Source of the DNA: Gordionus sp. m RMFG-2023
Taxonomy: Eukaryota > Nematomorpha > Gordioida > Chordodea > Parachordodidae
Assembly (NCBI RefSeq): GCF_954871325.1
Contig: NC_088776.1
Location: forward strand, 11,656,052-11,720,051
Direction of reading: 5' to 3'
Length of the DNA stretch: 64,000 bases
Shown here: positions 12,220-24,676 of the stretch, piece by piece
Layout of the letters: every line of letters starts with the position of its first letter
Position numbering within the stretch: the stretch's first letter is position 1
Made by a program: the position numbers and the translations under genes
The notes under the pieces: model-generated
Databases searched by the model: none
Told to the model about the DNA's origin: nothing
The model's input: only the letters and a program-made list of their open reading frames with translations

Positions 12220-13236
12220 GAAATTATTAATCGTGTTCATGAATTTTTTAGAAGTTTATTAGAAAATATTTTAAATATTAAATTGGAAGATTTTAATTGG
12301 GGTTTCTGACAATTACCCTCGAAAATGAGTGGTTTAGATTTATATCCTTTAAATCTTATATCTCTTTCCTCATTTTTGGCATCGCGTTTGATAAATAACG
12401 GCATGATATCTTCTTTTATCTCTCCTAAAGATAACCTTTTAAACTCAGCCTTGACAGCCTGGGTATCTTTAGCTCCACCTGAAGCTGTTTTACCCACAAT
12501 TTTAACACACCAATCTATTTTCGAACCTTTAATTAAAAAATTTTTTAATTCTTGGAGTATATTCAAATATTACAGAATGTTGACTGTACTAGTGGTTATG
12601 AATGGTTGGAAGCATTACCAAGTCTAGGTAACCTCTTATCAGATGAACAACTAAGAGTTGCCATAGCCCATCGACTTGGATGTAACATTGTTCAACCACA
12701 TACATGCATCAAATTTAAAATATTAGTTGACTCCAAAGGGAGACATGGTCTAAATTGTATATATAGTCAAGGCAGGCATGCAAGGCATGCTGCAATTAAT
12801 TTAGCTAATAGCCGTTCTCTTACCAGGGTCCGAATACCAAACATCCTGGAGCCTACAAATTTATCATTAGATGATCGCTTAAAACCAGATGGCTTAACTT
12901 CCGTGACTTCGTCTTTAAGGAAATCCTTAATTTGGGACTTCACATGCGTATCTTCTTTCCCAAAATATTTAAATTCTAATCCGGTTGATATAGACGAGAA
13001 AAAAAACAATGAAATATTCAAAATTCACAAATTATGTTTTTACACCGATCGTTATCTCTTCCCTTGGGCATATGCAAAGCGGAATTTTAAAATTCTTAAA
13101 AATTATAGGCGATAAGATAAGAGCCCTTACATCAGAACCAAAAGAATGCTATTTTTTAAAACAAATAACTATTTTAAAATATAACTATTCATGTTTTTTA
13201 GGAACTTGTAGTCCCATCTCCGTTTTTATAAAATAA
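12220..13236 (+). pseudogene. C-terminal part of a metazoan reverse-transcriptase element, copy 1
   Basis: Three overlapping frames together give one conserved C-terminal region: LDLYPLNLISLSSFLASRL (12330-12390), then YEWLEALPSLGN, RLGCNIVQPHTC, GRHGLNCIYSQGRHARHAA, a PNILEP-KPDG block and LIWDFTCVS (12590-12955), then IKALTSEPKE-like sequence near 13105-13145. I know this order (ALPS, PHTC, GxHxLxCxxxxGRHxRH, EPxGLxRxDxKRPDG, LVWDxTC) from proteins annotated as reverse transcriptases in cnidarians and other animals, whose N-terminal part has a polymerase fold. Here the polymerase domain is missing and at least two frameshifts are present. Related to the copies at 48.3 and 53.7 kb. Confidence 0.7.
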
Positions 13237-13249
13237 TGTTTTATTTTAT

Positions 13250-14080
13250 TTTATATTGATATATTGTTATCTATGTTTATATTTTAAATCTGTTTTAAAA
13301 AAGAAATAAAATTTAATAATCAAAAAAAAAAAATTTTTTATAAAATTATAAGATAATATATATAATATGTGTAAAAATATTCTAAAAGAATATGAACAAA
13401 TTGGATACATAATACATATCTAAATATAATTTAATAACAAAAAATAAAATATATATTTAAGTGTATGTAAAATTTTGTAAATTCAATTATAATAAAGCAC
13501 TATTAAAAATATGAGTTATTAATATCGAATCAAAAATCTAACAAAGTATGTAAACTATATAAATATTAAAATCTTGTATAATCAAGAATCCAAACTAAAA
13601 ATTATGTAAATACATTTATAAATTTACATAACTCATTAAGTCAGTTTTTAGCCTTATTTTAAGGAGGAAAATTATATGAATTTTATTCACTATATTTCTC
13701 GCTTTGGTACCATTATTTAATCATGTTATATATTTTTCCCGATAATAAAACTAAAGGAAATATTTTAATTGGTTGAAATATATATAAAGTTAAACAAGTA
13801 AGCACGATTAATGGTTAGAAAAATATAGGTTAAGGTTAATTAAACGTTTAGAAGATCTGGGTTAAGGGTAAGGTATACTAAATAGGGTTTTTAATATAAC
13901 TTAATCATTATTAATAAAAAAATTGTCAAATCTGACAGGTCATATGATTAAAAATAATTTCCCTTATGCACCATAATCATTTTTCTCAGGTACCCTTTTC
14001 GCAACAGAATTCTAATAATTTAACATTAACCTTAATAAATCCCTTTCTAATTATTACTTTTTATTAATAAGGCATAGGCA
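13250..14080. other. No feature recognised
   Basis: Very A+T-rich sequence with short unrelated frames; no motif, splice-consistent exon or long repeat was found. Confidence 0.4.
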
Positions 14081-14390
14081 TTTTCTCTATTTTTTTATAG
14101 TGCCTAAGCCTTTAAAATTACATTTAAAAAGATAGCAAAAAATTATCCGGAAATAAATTTTATTTTAAAAATAATAACTTTTTGATTGTAACTTTATAAA
14201 AATTTAATCGATGTTAACAATATCATTGTATCATAATATGCCTATAATAAAAGTATTAAATAATTTCTTAAATAAATTTATCCTACCTAGCATACCCCCT
14301 AATATAAATAGGAAGCAAGCTGCACCAATTCCCTCTCCGCTCAAGTAGACGCTATCCATAAGCGCAGCATGGAACTCACAAGTAACTGCA
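14080..14390 (-). repeat. G-rich dispersed repeat family, copy 1 (reverse orientation)
   Basis: Read on the minus strand it begins GCGTCTACTTGAGCGGAGAG, continues through GGGGGTATGCTAGGTAGGAT, and ends in CCGGATAATTTTTTGCTATC-like sequence. The same order recurs at 58879-59110 and, less completely, near 21050, 27870 and 56600-56890. No coding capacity; probably a non-autonomous element. Confidence 0.6.
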
Positions 14391-16100
14391 TAATGCCCAA
14401 CAGTGGATTATTTTTCTAATTTAAATGAAACCCTTAATAATTTTAACAAGTTTGATGGGAATGAGAAGAAACCAGTTTTGCTCTATTGTTTTTTTACAAG
14501 AAAAAAAGACAAGTAGCTTTAAGAATTAGGACATTATTTATTATTTATCAATACTAGGATTTAGCCCTAGACCAGCATTTGGCTTAGGAGTGTGGACTGG
14601 GAATCACAAATGGTTATGGACCACAAAGTAGGGCATAATAAAATCACAAAATATGGAAAATAAGAGTTAAAATAAAAAATGGAATAAAATATAAAAAATA
14701 ATATCAATGTTTATATTTCCATGGTTTGTTAATATATAAGTAGTATTTTAAATGGCTAAAATTTAAATGGTTATCTGGAAATTTCTCGTGAATAAATTAT
14801 AATTTACCTATTTTATATTCTAACATTATGTAAAGTAAATGATTAAGCTTTTTATAATGATAAAAATGAGATCTAATTAATTCTTTATTGTTAACAATAA
14901 AAATTTTTTAAAAAAACCACAATCAAATGGAATATAAATGTTATATTTTTATTTACTGCATAGGCGTAGACAATGAGGGTTATGGTATAAACCTCCTATG
15001 GATATGTGATTTGGTAAAATACTATATTTTCATACTTATATATTTATATCTAGGTGAAAATCTGTTTTCATTTTTTTTAAATAACACCCTCCTTAAAACA
15101 TTACCTCTATTTCTATATCATGCAAAAATTTCTTTTTCTTTTAAAAAAAGGTTCATAAAAAAATCGATAATAAGGCACATTTAAAACATTTTAAAAAAAT
15201 TATTATATATAATTGAAAAAAGAAAATGCTTCCCAAATATACAATAATTTGAGTGAGATTGATGGTTGGTATTTTCTATTTCCAAGTCTAAAAGCGCTCT
15301 TAGTATTAGTATTACTTTACTAAATAATCCTTGAATGTTAGCACAGTATCTTATGACTTTATCCATGTAGCCACATACAGCTAAAATATTCGTCTTCAAA
15401 TTCATCTTCAAAAACTGATAGTGAAATTATTAAAACTTTTAAAGGCTCGAAATTATAATAAAAATAAATGCAGGAAGAAATCATAATCATCTTTTAACTC
15501 TCTTCACAAGATATCTATTCGATAGCATACAATCTGTAATTTTTAAAACTCCTTTCCTTTATTTTCTAAGTTGGTTTCAAGATCTTCATAGATATTTTTG
15601 AATATTGAACGGCATAATATTTTGACATTTTTAGCTGCAACTGTGACCACTGGCAGAATCAATTCGAATTTCATAAAATTTGTATTATTCGTTTATTTTT
15701 ACGAAAATTCTTACTTCTCGCAGACTTCTTAATTAGATCCTTTTAAAAGGAACCAATCCTTCATCTTTTCAAAAAAGGAACTAATTCCAGAATCGAGTAT
15801 CTTAAAAAAAGTGTTGCTATATCTGAAAGAAATTTATTTAATAATATAGAATATTATTTTGTTATATTTAAAAAAAATTTTATAACGTTTGTCGATATGT
15901 ATAATTTAATATATTCCAATTCAATATTCAAATTAAAAATTGATTTTTTTGAATTGAGAGGATGGATAGGATTTTTTGGTGCAATTCATCCAGTGTAACA
16001 ACTTTGGAAGACTCAACAAAGTGGTATTAATTATATAAATATGTTTTTTTTCTAGCTCATACTTCAATATAGTATAAAATTATTTGCCCAGTATTTCCAA
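14390..16100. other. Gene-poor stretch, possible relic DNA
   Basis: Contains a slightly more complex segment at about 14340-14640 that might be old element DNA, otherwise A/T-rich sequence. Short open frames here have no recognised motif and no splice support. Confidence 0.35.
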
Positions 16101-16330
16101 CCAGCAAGGAATTAAATATATTTATATGCAATTTATGGATGTAGGTTGTGTTTCTGCTCAATACCTCTTTAATAAGTCCAGGGACGTTAATTAATAGTCC
16201 TAGAACCATTATGCATACAAGTCCGTGTGGCTTGCCCACAAACGTGTGAAGGGCTCCTTATTTTTCCCTTACATTAAATATCCAATAGAGGGTTAAGAGC
16301 TAAAATCACGTATCATGTAATTTATATTTT
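16100..16330 (+). repeat. Dispersed repeat resembling the tail of the LINE at 60.7 kb, copy 1
   Basis: Shares CATACAAGTCCGTGTGGCTT, CCCACAAACGTGTGAAGGGC and ATCACGTATCATGTAATTT with copies at 43275-43520 (reverse) and 60690-60995 (forward). The last lies just downstream of an RTE-like reverse transcriptase, so this may be a 5'-truncated LINE tail or a SINE that uses it. Confidence 0.6.
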
Positions 16331-17187
16331 ACTTTAATGAACTTAACATCCTAATAAAAAACTTTTATTTTGTTATTCTAATTTATATTTATTATTATTA
16401 TACATATATATATGCACTATTATTATAGATTGAATTTTTTGAAATTAATGTAACAAAGAAATAAAAGAAAAGGATCACGATTCTTTTATAAATAATATAA
16501 ATTTTTTTATCACTGGGCCAAACTTAAGTACAGAGCTAATATTTATATATAAAAGAATGAATTTATGGAAATAGAATAAGCAAAATTAATTGTCTTATCT
16601 ATCAATGATTTCAAAAAATTATAAATCATTTTAAGTTTCGAAAAAATTTATTTTGTAGTATTATTTGTTTAAAAATGTTTGTCTAATAAATGTTTTCCTG
16701 ATCTATTTGATTGATTCCAAAATAAATTTTATGAAGGCATTAAATGTGATAGTTGGTTTTTTTTATTTGTAATTCGTTTCCTAGTAAAATAATTTATTTA
16801 TTTTTTAGTTCTTTATTTTGATCCGTTTTTATCGATTCCCAATTTAATTGAAGGATAATATCATCATCTTTATAAACACTTAAAAACCTGCAATAGTTAA
16901 TTTAAAAAAAATTAATTTATTTTTATAAAATTATAAACTTTTTATTAAGGCCAATTATAAAAGAATCTACTTTATTAATGCCAATTATAAAAGAATCTAC
17001 AAGTGGTTGGAAAAATTCAATTTCTGAAAAATGATTTAATTTTGAAATGCTAGAAATAGTTACTTAAAACTCATATGCATTTAACCTTCAAGTTTTTGCC
17101 AAAGACTCCATAACATTAAATTTATTTGCTTCGAAAAATTAAGGATATATTTATATTTACTTGGCTATATTCGTAATAAATTTACTT

Positions 17188-17880
17188 TTAAGAGTTAAAG
17201 AGCCTAAACTCATTGTTATCACATAAATGATCAAGATTTTGAAATTCTTCACTATATAATTTATATATAACACATGGATTCCATCTTTTTGGATATATCA
17301 AATATCTTCCCAATTCTTTAATTATATTATAGGCCATATTTTGGTTATGCCACAAAGACTGACACTTTTGATATGAGCCATGGAATATAATTTTAAACTT
17401 CGATTTTCTAAGCATCAAATGTGGCCATTTAATTTATAAATTCTGTAGTAAAAATCATAACCTACTCTGTTATTCAAGATATAATTGATATTCATAGCTT
17501 GAAAATCTTTATCCATTTCATATCGTTTGTCCTCAAATATTCTTAGAATAACATGAAAGCCTTCACAAAGTTTCTACCATTGTCAGTTCGTTTTTTATTA
17601 CCTTATCCAGATTTATAACTTCTATGTATATCAATTATAATCTTGGTCAAGAGATAAAAGTGTTCTAGTCCTTCAACACGTTTTATAGCTAAAGCTGCAG
17701 ACTTTCTTTGCAATAATTTTGAGTCGATCAATGAGCCGTCACGCCTAATAAAATTGTTACATTAAGATCCGGCTCTTTTAGAAGAGAAAATAAAGTAAAG
17801 GATAAGTGACACTCTTCCATTCCATCTTAAAAAGAGCTAGCTCCCACTCCCGAATTTTAAAATATAGCGGCGCTCTAGGT
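17188..17880 (-). pseudogene. hAT transposase fragment
   Basis: Minus-strand reading gives GVTAHWIDSKLLQRKSAA (near 17740), a DNGRNFVKAF-like block after a frameshift (near 17570), and KCQSLWHNQNMAYNIIKELG with YPKRWNP (17188-17418). These are the central blocks of a hAT transposase in correct order, broken by frameshifts. At the right end (17815-17880) a zone with GGGAGTGGGAGCTAGCTC matches the subterminal repeats of the element at 32739-33819, so both may belong to one family. The left end and the dimerisation block were not found. Confidence 0.65.
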
Positions 17881-18556
17881 ATTTTTGAAAAAAATGTAAT
17901 CCTAAAAATTATATTTATCTTAACTTTAATTAAATATACTTGTGAATCGATTTAAATGTTGTATTAAGATTGAAATGAAAAATTTGAGGGATATTATTGA
18001 GATAGATTTTTTATTTAAAATAATATTTTATTTTATGAAAAAGTAAAAATAAATTTTAAAAAGGATCTAAGGATAGTTTATTAACAAAATTATTTCGATT
18101 ACGATCCTCTTTTAATAGAAAATCATTGTACCGAGAAATTTGCCAAAATTAGTATTGAATCCTGAATGGTCAATCTTTTGATATCGATCCTTTAACAACT
18201 GTTTGCTCAATAGTTAACAATAATAATTAGTAAATTCCAACATTAGTAATATTTGAATAATTTAAATTTCTCAATCAGTTATTTTGACTTTGCTAAAATA
18301 TATAAAATATGAATTAAATTGTAAGCTAATTTGTATAATATATTAAATTTATCAGAATTGACATTTTATTTGCTTTTTGATAGTTTTGAGGAAATTTAGG
18401 ATATCATATTAACTATTTTGTGAGACTTTTATTTGCATCTTTTTCAGTGAGACAGAAATTCAATTAGTGGGATACTGCAACCTAAATCGTAAGTAAGCCA
18501 GGTCTATATGTTATGGCAATTTAAACTCGTCTTATGGAGATTGATATTTTAATAAA

Positions 18557-18752
18557 CACTTTAATTTGAGCCGATTTTTTAAATGGTTGACTATATTTTA
18601 GCCAGAAAATATTGTCTAAACCTTGAGACGGTCTCAAATCTTTGTGCTATATATGAGCAAAATCTTCAGGCTTGCAGAGTATTTCCCTAGATAAAGTAAT
18701 GAGTTTGCCGTTTTTAAAAAAAGGCTCAATTGAGCAGTAACACAATGGCATA
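18557..18752. mobile_element. Degenerate hAT-type MITE, copy 1
   Basis: Contains TTTGAGCCGATTTTTTAAA and GCCAGAAAATATTGTCTAA on the left and GCCGTTTTTAAAAAAAGGCT on the right, the same plan as the better preserved MITE at 34978-35199. The termini are eroded and no target duplication is evident. Confidence 0.6.
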
Positions 18753-18759
18753 TTGATTT

Positions 18760-19550
18760 CACCTAGACGTATAACCAACATTAAAATTTATGGGAGAAAA
18801 ACTTGCCTAATAGTGTTTACTTTATAAGAAAATCTTTAATACACTTATACCATACAGCATTGGCTTAAGCCCTTGGATTAGGAAACAGTAATATAAAATA
18901 GACACCTGTTTGAATTTACTCAGTACTAATTTTTCAATTTTATAAAAGGGTGGGGGGTAAAGGATTTGGTGGTTTTTTTTTCATTTGATATTTTTTCTGG
19001 TTAATTTTAAAGATTAGATAAGATTTTGAAATTATACAATTTACAGTCTGCTAGAGGCTATGTATATAAGCCAGATTCCAGGCCAATTGTGAGGGAGGAA
19101 TGGGGAGTTATTATACTACTTAATTTATGAAAGAATCAAAATTTATTTATCTTTAGAAATTAATAGTGAAGTGACATTGTTTACCTAATCTTTCAATGGT
19201 CTTTTTATAATATATTAACTTTAATATATGTTTGTATATTGCTGCAGAATAGTAAATCAAATTTCGATAATTTAAGTTAATTTATTTTCTTGTTGATAGG
19301 GTAAATTGACATATTAATTTTTGTTTTGTTAAAAAATTAAACATACTATATAAATGATATTATTTTACACCAATCATATATATATTTTTTGCTATCAAAA
19401 TTATGTTATTGGAATTTTTAATATAGATACTTTTAATTCTGAGCTAATTACTTTAAATAATAATACTAACATGCAATATTACATCACTGTTATTCATAGT
19501 GATAAATGTAAAAATTCAACAATTATTTTTTTTTAAATTGATATTAAGAT
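18760..19550. other. Gap downstream of DcpS without a recognised feature
   Basis: A+T-rich with one short G-rich block (TGGGGGGTAAAGG near 18951). A 60-codon frame at 19354-19536 has no motif and I do not support it as a gene. Confidence 0.4.
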
Positions 19551-19555
19551 AAGAT

Positions 19556-20576
19556 TTATTTGTTAGGTCTTTGATTATATGATTTTAGATTTGAATCGGA
19601 TTTTCTTAAATGAAGGGTAAATGTTTTATTTGCATAATAATCACTTTTTAGATTAATATTTTGTATAACTTCAGATAAATAATATGAATGTCCTTGAAAG
19701 TGATGAGCATAAGAATCAATTAATAAATGCAGGTGTAGAAATTTTGGCGGATATCTAAAATATGCTATTATTTTGAATTTGGGCATGTGCAGCATTGATG
19801 ATATAATCTAATTTAAAAAAATTAAAAAATTATTAGTGTTTTTTTTATACATTGAAGCAATTTTTTAAATTTTCAAGAAGTGGTAAATGGGATTTCCTTA
19901 AATCTCTAAGAGATTTTAGATTACGATCCTTGACAATTGCAATGAATCTAAATTTATCAGATATCCCATCCCATTTAATATCTTGAAGCAAGACAAATCC
20001 AAATTTTTGAGGAATTAGATTATCTGTTGTGTAAACTATCTTTTCATTTGTAGCATTCCCATTCAATATATTACATATCCAATACTATGAGTGGTTTAAA
20101 TATAACATATTTTTTATTATAAATCAGAACTTGCTTACCTTAGGCTTATTATGAGTTCTTAGGTAATTACCTACTTCAATATAAAACATCTGTGGTGTTT
20201 CTTCGCGAGTGTAAAATTCCTTAAACTTATGTTTTTTATGATCTGGATGATATGGGCATATACACAAAACTTGTGCTTCTAAATATGTTTAGTATAGTAT
20301 AAATAAATATTTACTATTTATTAATGAAGGTAGTTCTATGTCAAATTCACAATCAAGATTGATATTATTATGAAGTACAACACTAAATTTTAGGCAAGAA
20401 AAATCAGATAATTTAAATTGACTTTTTTTAATTGTAATTAATATTTTATCTATTAAATCTTTATATGTACAAGATAATTTTAATGATGTTTGCATTATTT
20501 CAACTATTTCATAGATATCAAAAGCGTTAAAATCTACTTCTGAGGAAAAGTGTGACATAAATTTTTTCATCTCCAT
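19556..20576 (-). CDS. DCPS: Scavenger mRNA-decapping enzyme DcpS (m7GpppX diphosphatase), four exons
   Basis: Exons on the minus strand: 20576-20315, 20278-20139, 20084-19851, 19807-19556. GT-AG introns of only 36, 54 and 43 bp close in phase to 295 codons (human about 337). DcpS hydrolyses the cap dinucleotide left after 3'-5' mRNA decay. Recognisable blocks: YWICNIL (135-141) for the cap-stacking Trp region, FGFVLLQDIKWD (162-173) for the Asp/Lys cap contacts, LKSLRDLRKSHLPLLENL (near 190-208), and the HIT region FLHLHLLID (235-243). The first two HIT histidines (237, 239) are present, but the third position (241) is leucine. The N-terminal 85 residues are too diverged to align. Start is the first Met of the long first exon. 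AATAAA overlaps the stop codon (19555-19560 on the plus strand). Confidence 0.85.
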
Positions 20577-20579
20577 TAT

Positions 20580-21050
20580 TATAAATTTCCCTAATTTTCG
20601 CTCCGTGAGATATAACAGATTTTTATAAAAACTGATGTAATAACAATGACATATATGTCATTTCATCAGTATCATGGAGGTAAACCTGTATCGAAACTTT
20701 TAAAAGGCTGTTTAAGGTAAAGATCGACAAAAAAAATTCATAATAGAAACCAATTTAAAAATATTTTGGTTTCTTTCTAGCATATTATCTTTAAAGATTT
20801 GTTTATATTATTTATGATTTATTTTATAATTTGATTATTTATAATTATTATCAAGCTTAAATTTCTAGATTCTTAACTTAAGAATATTATTGAGATTTCA
20901 GGAATATTTAATAAGTATCTTTTAGCTTTAACGGAACTACGCGGGTCAAGTTAAGTCTAATCAAGCTGAAGAACTGCATTAGGAGTTAGCTTATTATGGT
21001 TATGCTGCAATGATTAGGGTTGGGATTTGTATTAGATTATTCAAAATACT
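20580..21050. other. DcpS upstream region
   Basis: No gene recognised. TGACATATATGTCATTTCA (20648-20666) is a short palindrome about 75-90 bp upstream of the start codon and may be regulatory, though such A/T palindromes arise by chance. Confidence 0.3.
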
Positions 21051-21270
21051 GTTTCTTAAGGGGGGCGGGGGTAAGCAATTGAGAGGAGTAGGATAAATTT
21101 ATTTGGGAGTAATCTATTAAATTTTTAAATGAAATAGGGCAAAAAATATCACTATAGAAATTAATAATTTTATTATAGATCTATTATAATACAATGATAT
21201 TGCTAAACTTTAATTACACAGAAAAATTTACAAAATCTCTTACATCACGAATCTATATAAAAATTAATGA
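21050..21270 (+). repeat. G-rich dispersed repeat family, copy 2
   Basis: AAGGGGGGCGGGGGTAAGCA, GTAGGATAAATTTATTTGGG, AAATGAAATAGGGCAAAAAA and TATTGCTAAACTTTAATTAC follow the family order seen at 27870-28150 and, inverted, at 56600-56890. A further shared block (ATAGTTAGTAGTAGAGCATT, near 21710) recurs near 30095, so the element may be longer. Confidence 0.55.
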
Positions 21271-22370
21271 ATGAATCAATAATGATTGACATTTTTTAAA
21301 CTCTTCTCTTGGATGATTTATACCCCCCTTTTTTTAAAATATATATATTGTTTTTATAGTCCTTTTTAATGTCTTCATAGATTATATATATACTATATAT
21401 TTATTTTTTTTATATTTAATTTTTAATATATCCATTTTAATATATATTTTTTAATCCTCTGTAATTTAATGATTACGAATAAATAATAAAGTTATAATAT
21501 TATGTTTTATGTAAGTATACATATATTATTAATATCTACAACATAAAACGACAGTCAAATTTATATACTGCAAACACATAGACATTATTTTCCAAAAGGG
21601 TAATTTAAAAGGGTTAAAGATTATATTATATTAATACTTTATATGTAAATGTGGGGGGTTTTAATTGAATTCATGTTCTAAAAAATAATTAACGTTCACA
21701 ATATTTTGATAGTTAGTAGTAGAGCATTAATAATTTAAGTTATTCTTTTTAAAATTTATGAAGGAAGTTTTGCGAAATTAGAACCATTATTTTCATTTAT
21801 TTATTTCTATACTTCTATACAATATTCATATAATACAACAACATAATTAGAAATGGCGATTATAATTATACGATAATGGATAAGTGTATACATAATACAT
21901 TAGGAAGTTAAACAACACCTATTTTATTAATCGTAAATATATATGTATATAATCATATCCAATTGGCAAATATAATATACAATATAATAAAATATTAGAC
22001 TAGATTACTTCTTTACTACAGGAAGTACTATTATAATTAAAAATGTGTATGTAATTAATAATGATGAAAAATTGCTGCCTAGGTGGTGGGAATTTTTTAA
22101 GGGGGTAGATATTGGTTTTTGAGGCAGGTTTGCATCCAGCGAATAGCCTGCTATAGAGACCCCAAAGGCTGCTGGCTCTAGGTATCTTCATTTTTACCTA
22201 ACTACACGTTCAGGTTAAGTCTTAATTCCAACCTAGTGAACCACGTTAGTAATTAGATTATTGCTAATATGGGTTCATATTCGACTATAAGAAATATAAT
22301 ATTTTATTTGGCACCCACCCCTAAGATTCAATAAAATCTCTGAATTTCTCAAATTAACTAAAACTCTATG
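21270..22370. other. A/T-rich stretch with small repeat remnants
   Basis: Long A/T-only runs (for example 21340-21440). At 22050-22170 a block with TTTTTTAAGGGGGTAGATAT and GTTTGCATCC looks like another fragment of the G-rich family. No gene supported. Confidence 0.4.
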
Positions 22371-22377
22371 CAAAAAC

Positions 22378-22790
22378 CAGAGTTGTACAAAAGATCTTCT
22401 TTGAAGATTTTTGAGGGAGATCTAGCTCAAAAATTTGAGCAAGATCTTTGAAGATCGTAAAATTTGAAGATCTTTTATTTTTTAAAAATTTTGTGTAACG
22501 ATCTTCAAAGATCTAAGCGATCTTCAAAGATCTTCATGAAATTTATTTTTTTTACCCCTTTATTAAAAGCCCAGATGTTTTTCAATTTTCATTAAGGCAG
22601 GAGGAGAGGTATAAAACATAAAAGAAATATTATATTAATAAAATTGAAAAACATCTGGGCTTTTAATAAAGGGGAAAAAAATATATATCATGAAGATCTT
22701 TGAAGATCGTTACACAAAATTTTTAAAAAATAAAAGATCTTCAAATTTTACGATCAAGATCTTTTTATTTTGAGCAAATGTACAACTCTG
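22378..22790. mobile_element. Fold-back hAT-type MITE with exact target duplication
   Basis: CAGAGTTGTACA at 22378 and TGTACAACTCTG ending at 22790 are inverted. They are flanked by the 8-bp duplication GCAAAAAC (22370-22377 and 22791-22798). Almost the whole element is one inverted repeat: the left arm (to about 22600) and right arm (from about 22632) share AAAGCCCAGATGTTTTTCAA, and a short loop lies between them. Both arms carry several GATCTTCAAAGATC palindromes. There is no coding capacity. A transcript would form a hairpin of well over 150 bp. Confidence 0.9.
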
Positions 22791-22799
22791 GCAAAAACA

Positions 22800-24450
22800 T
22801 ATTAAATATATCAGAATTTGATTTCAAATTAATTTTTATTGAATTATAATTTATTTTTATTGAATAAAATTAATTCTCATTGAATATAATTTATTTATAA
22901 TTAATTAATATAATCAATTTATATTGAATGTATAATGATGAAATAGTCAATTTGTTATTATTTTATATTAAAATTTTTTGTTTTTGTTATATATAGGATA
23001 TACTTTATTTTAGAATTTTAAAATTTCTATTTTTTTGTTATTACCATAAACCGTTTTTACATAATTTTTATAATACCAAAATCTATTAAATAAAAATAAC
23101 TTTTACTTTTTGTTAAATGATTGTTTAACTTAACAAATTTAATATAGTATATAAACTGTCACCAAATATATTCTTATTACATTTATACATATAAAATCCA
23201 TTTTTTTCAATATTTCTTTATTTTCTTTATTCAATGATATATATAACTATATCATTGTCTTTATTCTTTCATCTCACGTGATCAAGTTAAAAACAAAGAC
23301 AATTAATAATAATATCATCTTCTCGAAAAATATACAACGTCCATATCTGTCAATTATAAATCGACAGATACAAAATTAACGCGACTATAAGCATCAAAAT
23401 AGGTGATCTTAATTGTTGATTATCAACGATATCATAGAAAAGTTATAATACAATAATTGGAGTTGAAATTAAAATACTATATTATTAATAAATTTTTTGG
23501 AATACAATAAATAAAATTATACGAATTTCGATTCTACATCATATAAGGCTTTATTTTTTGGAATTTAAATAGATCTATTAATTAATTTTTAATAATTATA
23601 TTTATTTAATCCAAAAAAATAAATGGTTTAATATAACATTGATCATATAATAAAATCTTAAGGTGCGATTTATATTTCATTTTATAAAGATTTATATCAA
23701 GAGGGCATTTGATTTCATTTCTTATTTATTGAGATTCTTTTATGTGTTTTATGAATATATATATGTTAAATACGTCGATTTAAAATTTTATTTTATATTT
23801 TTCGGGGATATTTTATTTTTAGTTTATATTAACGTTTTATTTTATCGTTGCAAATTATGTTTGCTTCTTACCTTTAATATCAATTTATTTTATCGTTTTA
23901 TATTTTCAGTAAAATTGACAATTTATAATTTTTGTTATTTTATAACATAAGTTTAATTCAATTTTAAACCATCATTTTCATTTTATATAATTGACTATTT
24001 TGATTTATTTATTTAAGATATAAAATGAACATTTTTTTGTTAAAAAAAGTACATTCATCAGAAAGATGTGAAAGTTTGCATTTGTTTATATAAAATGTGA
24101 TAACCCTTAGTTTATCTCTTTTTTTATACCAATATTTTTAAATAGATTGGCTTTTATTTTGCTAGTTATTTGATATAAATCAGTAAATAATTAAATGAAT
24201 ATAATTACTATGTATAGGATGAATTGTAATATCTTGTAAAAGATATTATGCAATATCTTCTTTTAATTTTTTTCATTTTCAATGTATATTAGCATAATTC
24301 AGTGATGAGGCGTCAAGTTTACTACTAGGAAATTAATTAAAACTTTTTTTATTTAGTAAAACCACACAAAAAATTAAATTTATGAATAAACAAAATTCTT
24401 TTTTGTTTTTAAGTAAAATTTCGATTGATATTTATCTATCATATTTTCAT
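22800..24450. other. Long A/T-rich gap
   Basis: No gene or family repeat recognised. A 95-codon frame at 23663-23950 is composed almost wholly of Phe, Tyr, Ile and Leu codons, as expected by chance in T-rich DNA. Confidence 0.4.
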
Positions 24451-24454
24451 ATAT

Positions 24455-24650
24455 TAAAAAAAAATAATAACTAATTTTTTTAACGTAGTAAAAATAATAA
24501 TTAATTTTTTAGAACGTAATAAAAATAATATTAATTTTTTAGTTAGTAGAACAATAACGTAGGAAATATAGTATTAATTTTTTTAAAGTAGTAAGAATAG
24601 TATTTATTTTTTTAACATAGTATAAAAATTATATTAATTTTATTTAAGAA
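24455..24650. repeat. Imperfect tandem array, unit about 36 bp
   Basis: Five or six diverged units of the type ATTAATTTTTTTAACGTAGTA-like followed by AAAATAATA. The array ends just before the hAT-type element at 24677. Confidence 0.55.
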
Positions 24651-24676
24651 TTTTATAAAAAAAATTACAAGGGAAG

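Noticed and set aside
22200-22290. tRNA gene suggested by a GGGTTCATATTCGACT-like B box
   Set aside because: No acceptor or anticodon stem could be paired around it.
23663-23950. 95-codon open frame rich in Phe, Tyr, Ile and Leu
   Set aside because: Composition is what T-rich random sequence gives; no motif, no splice support.
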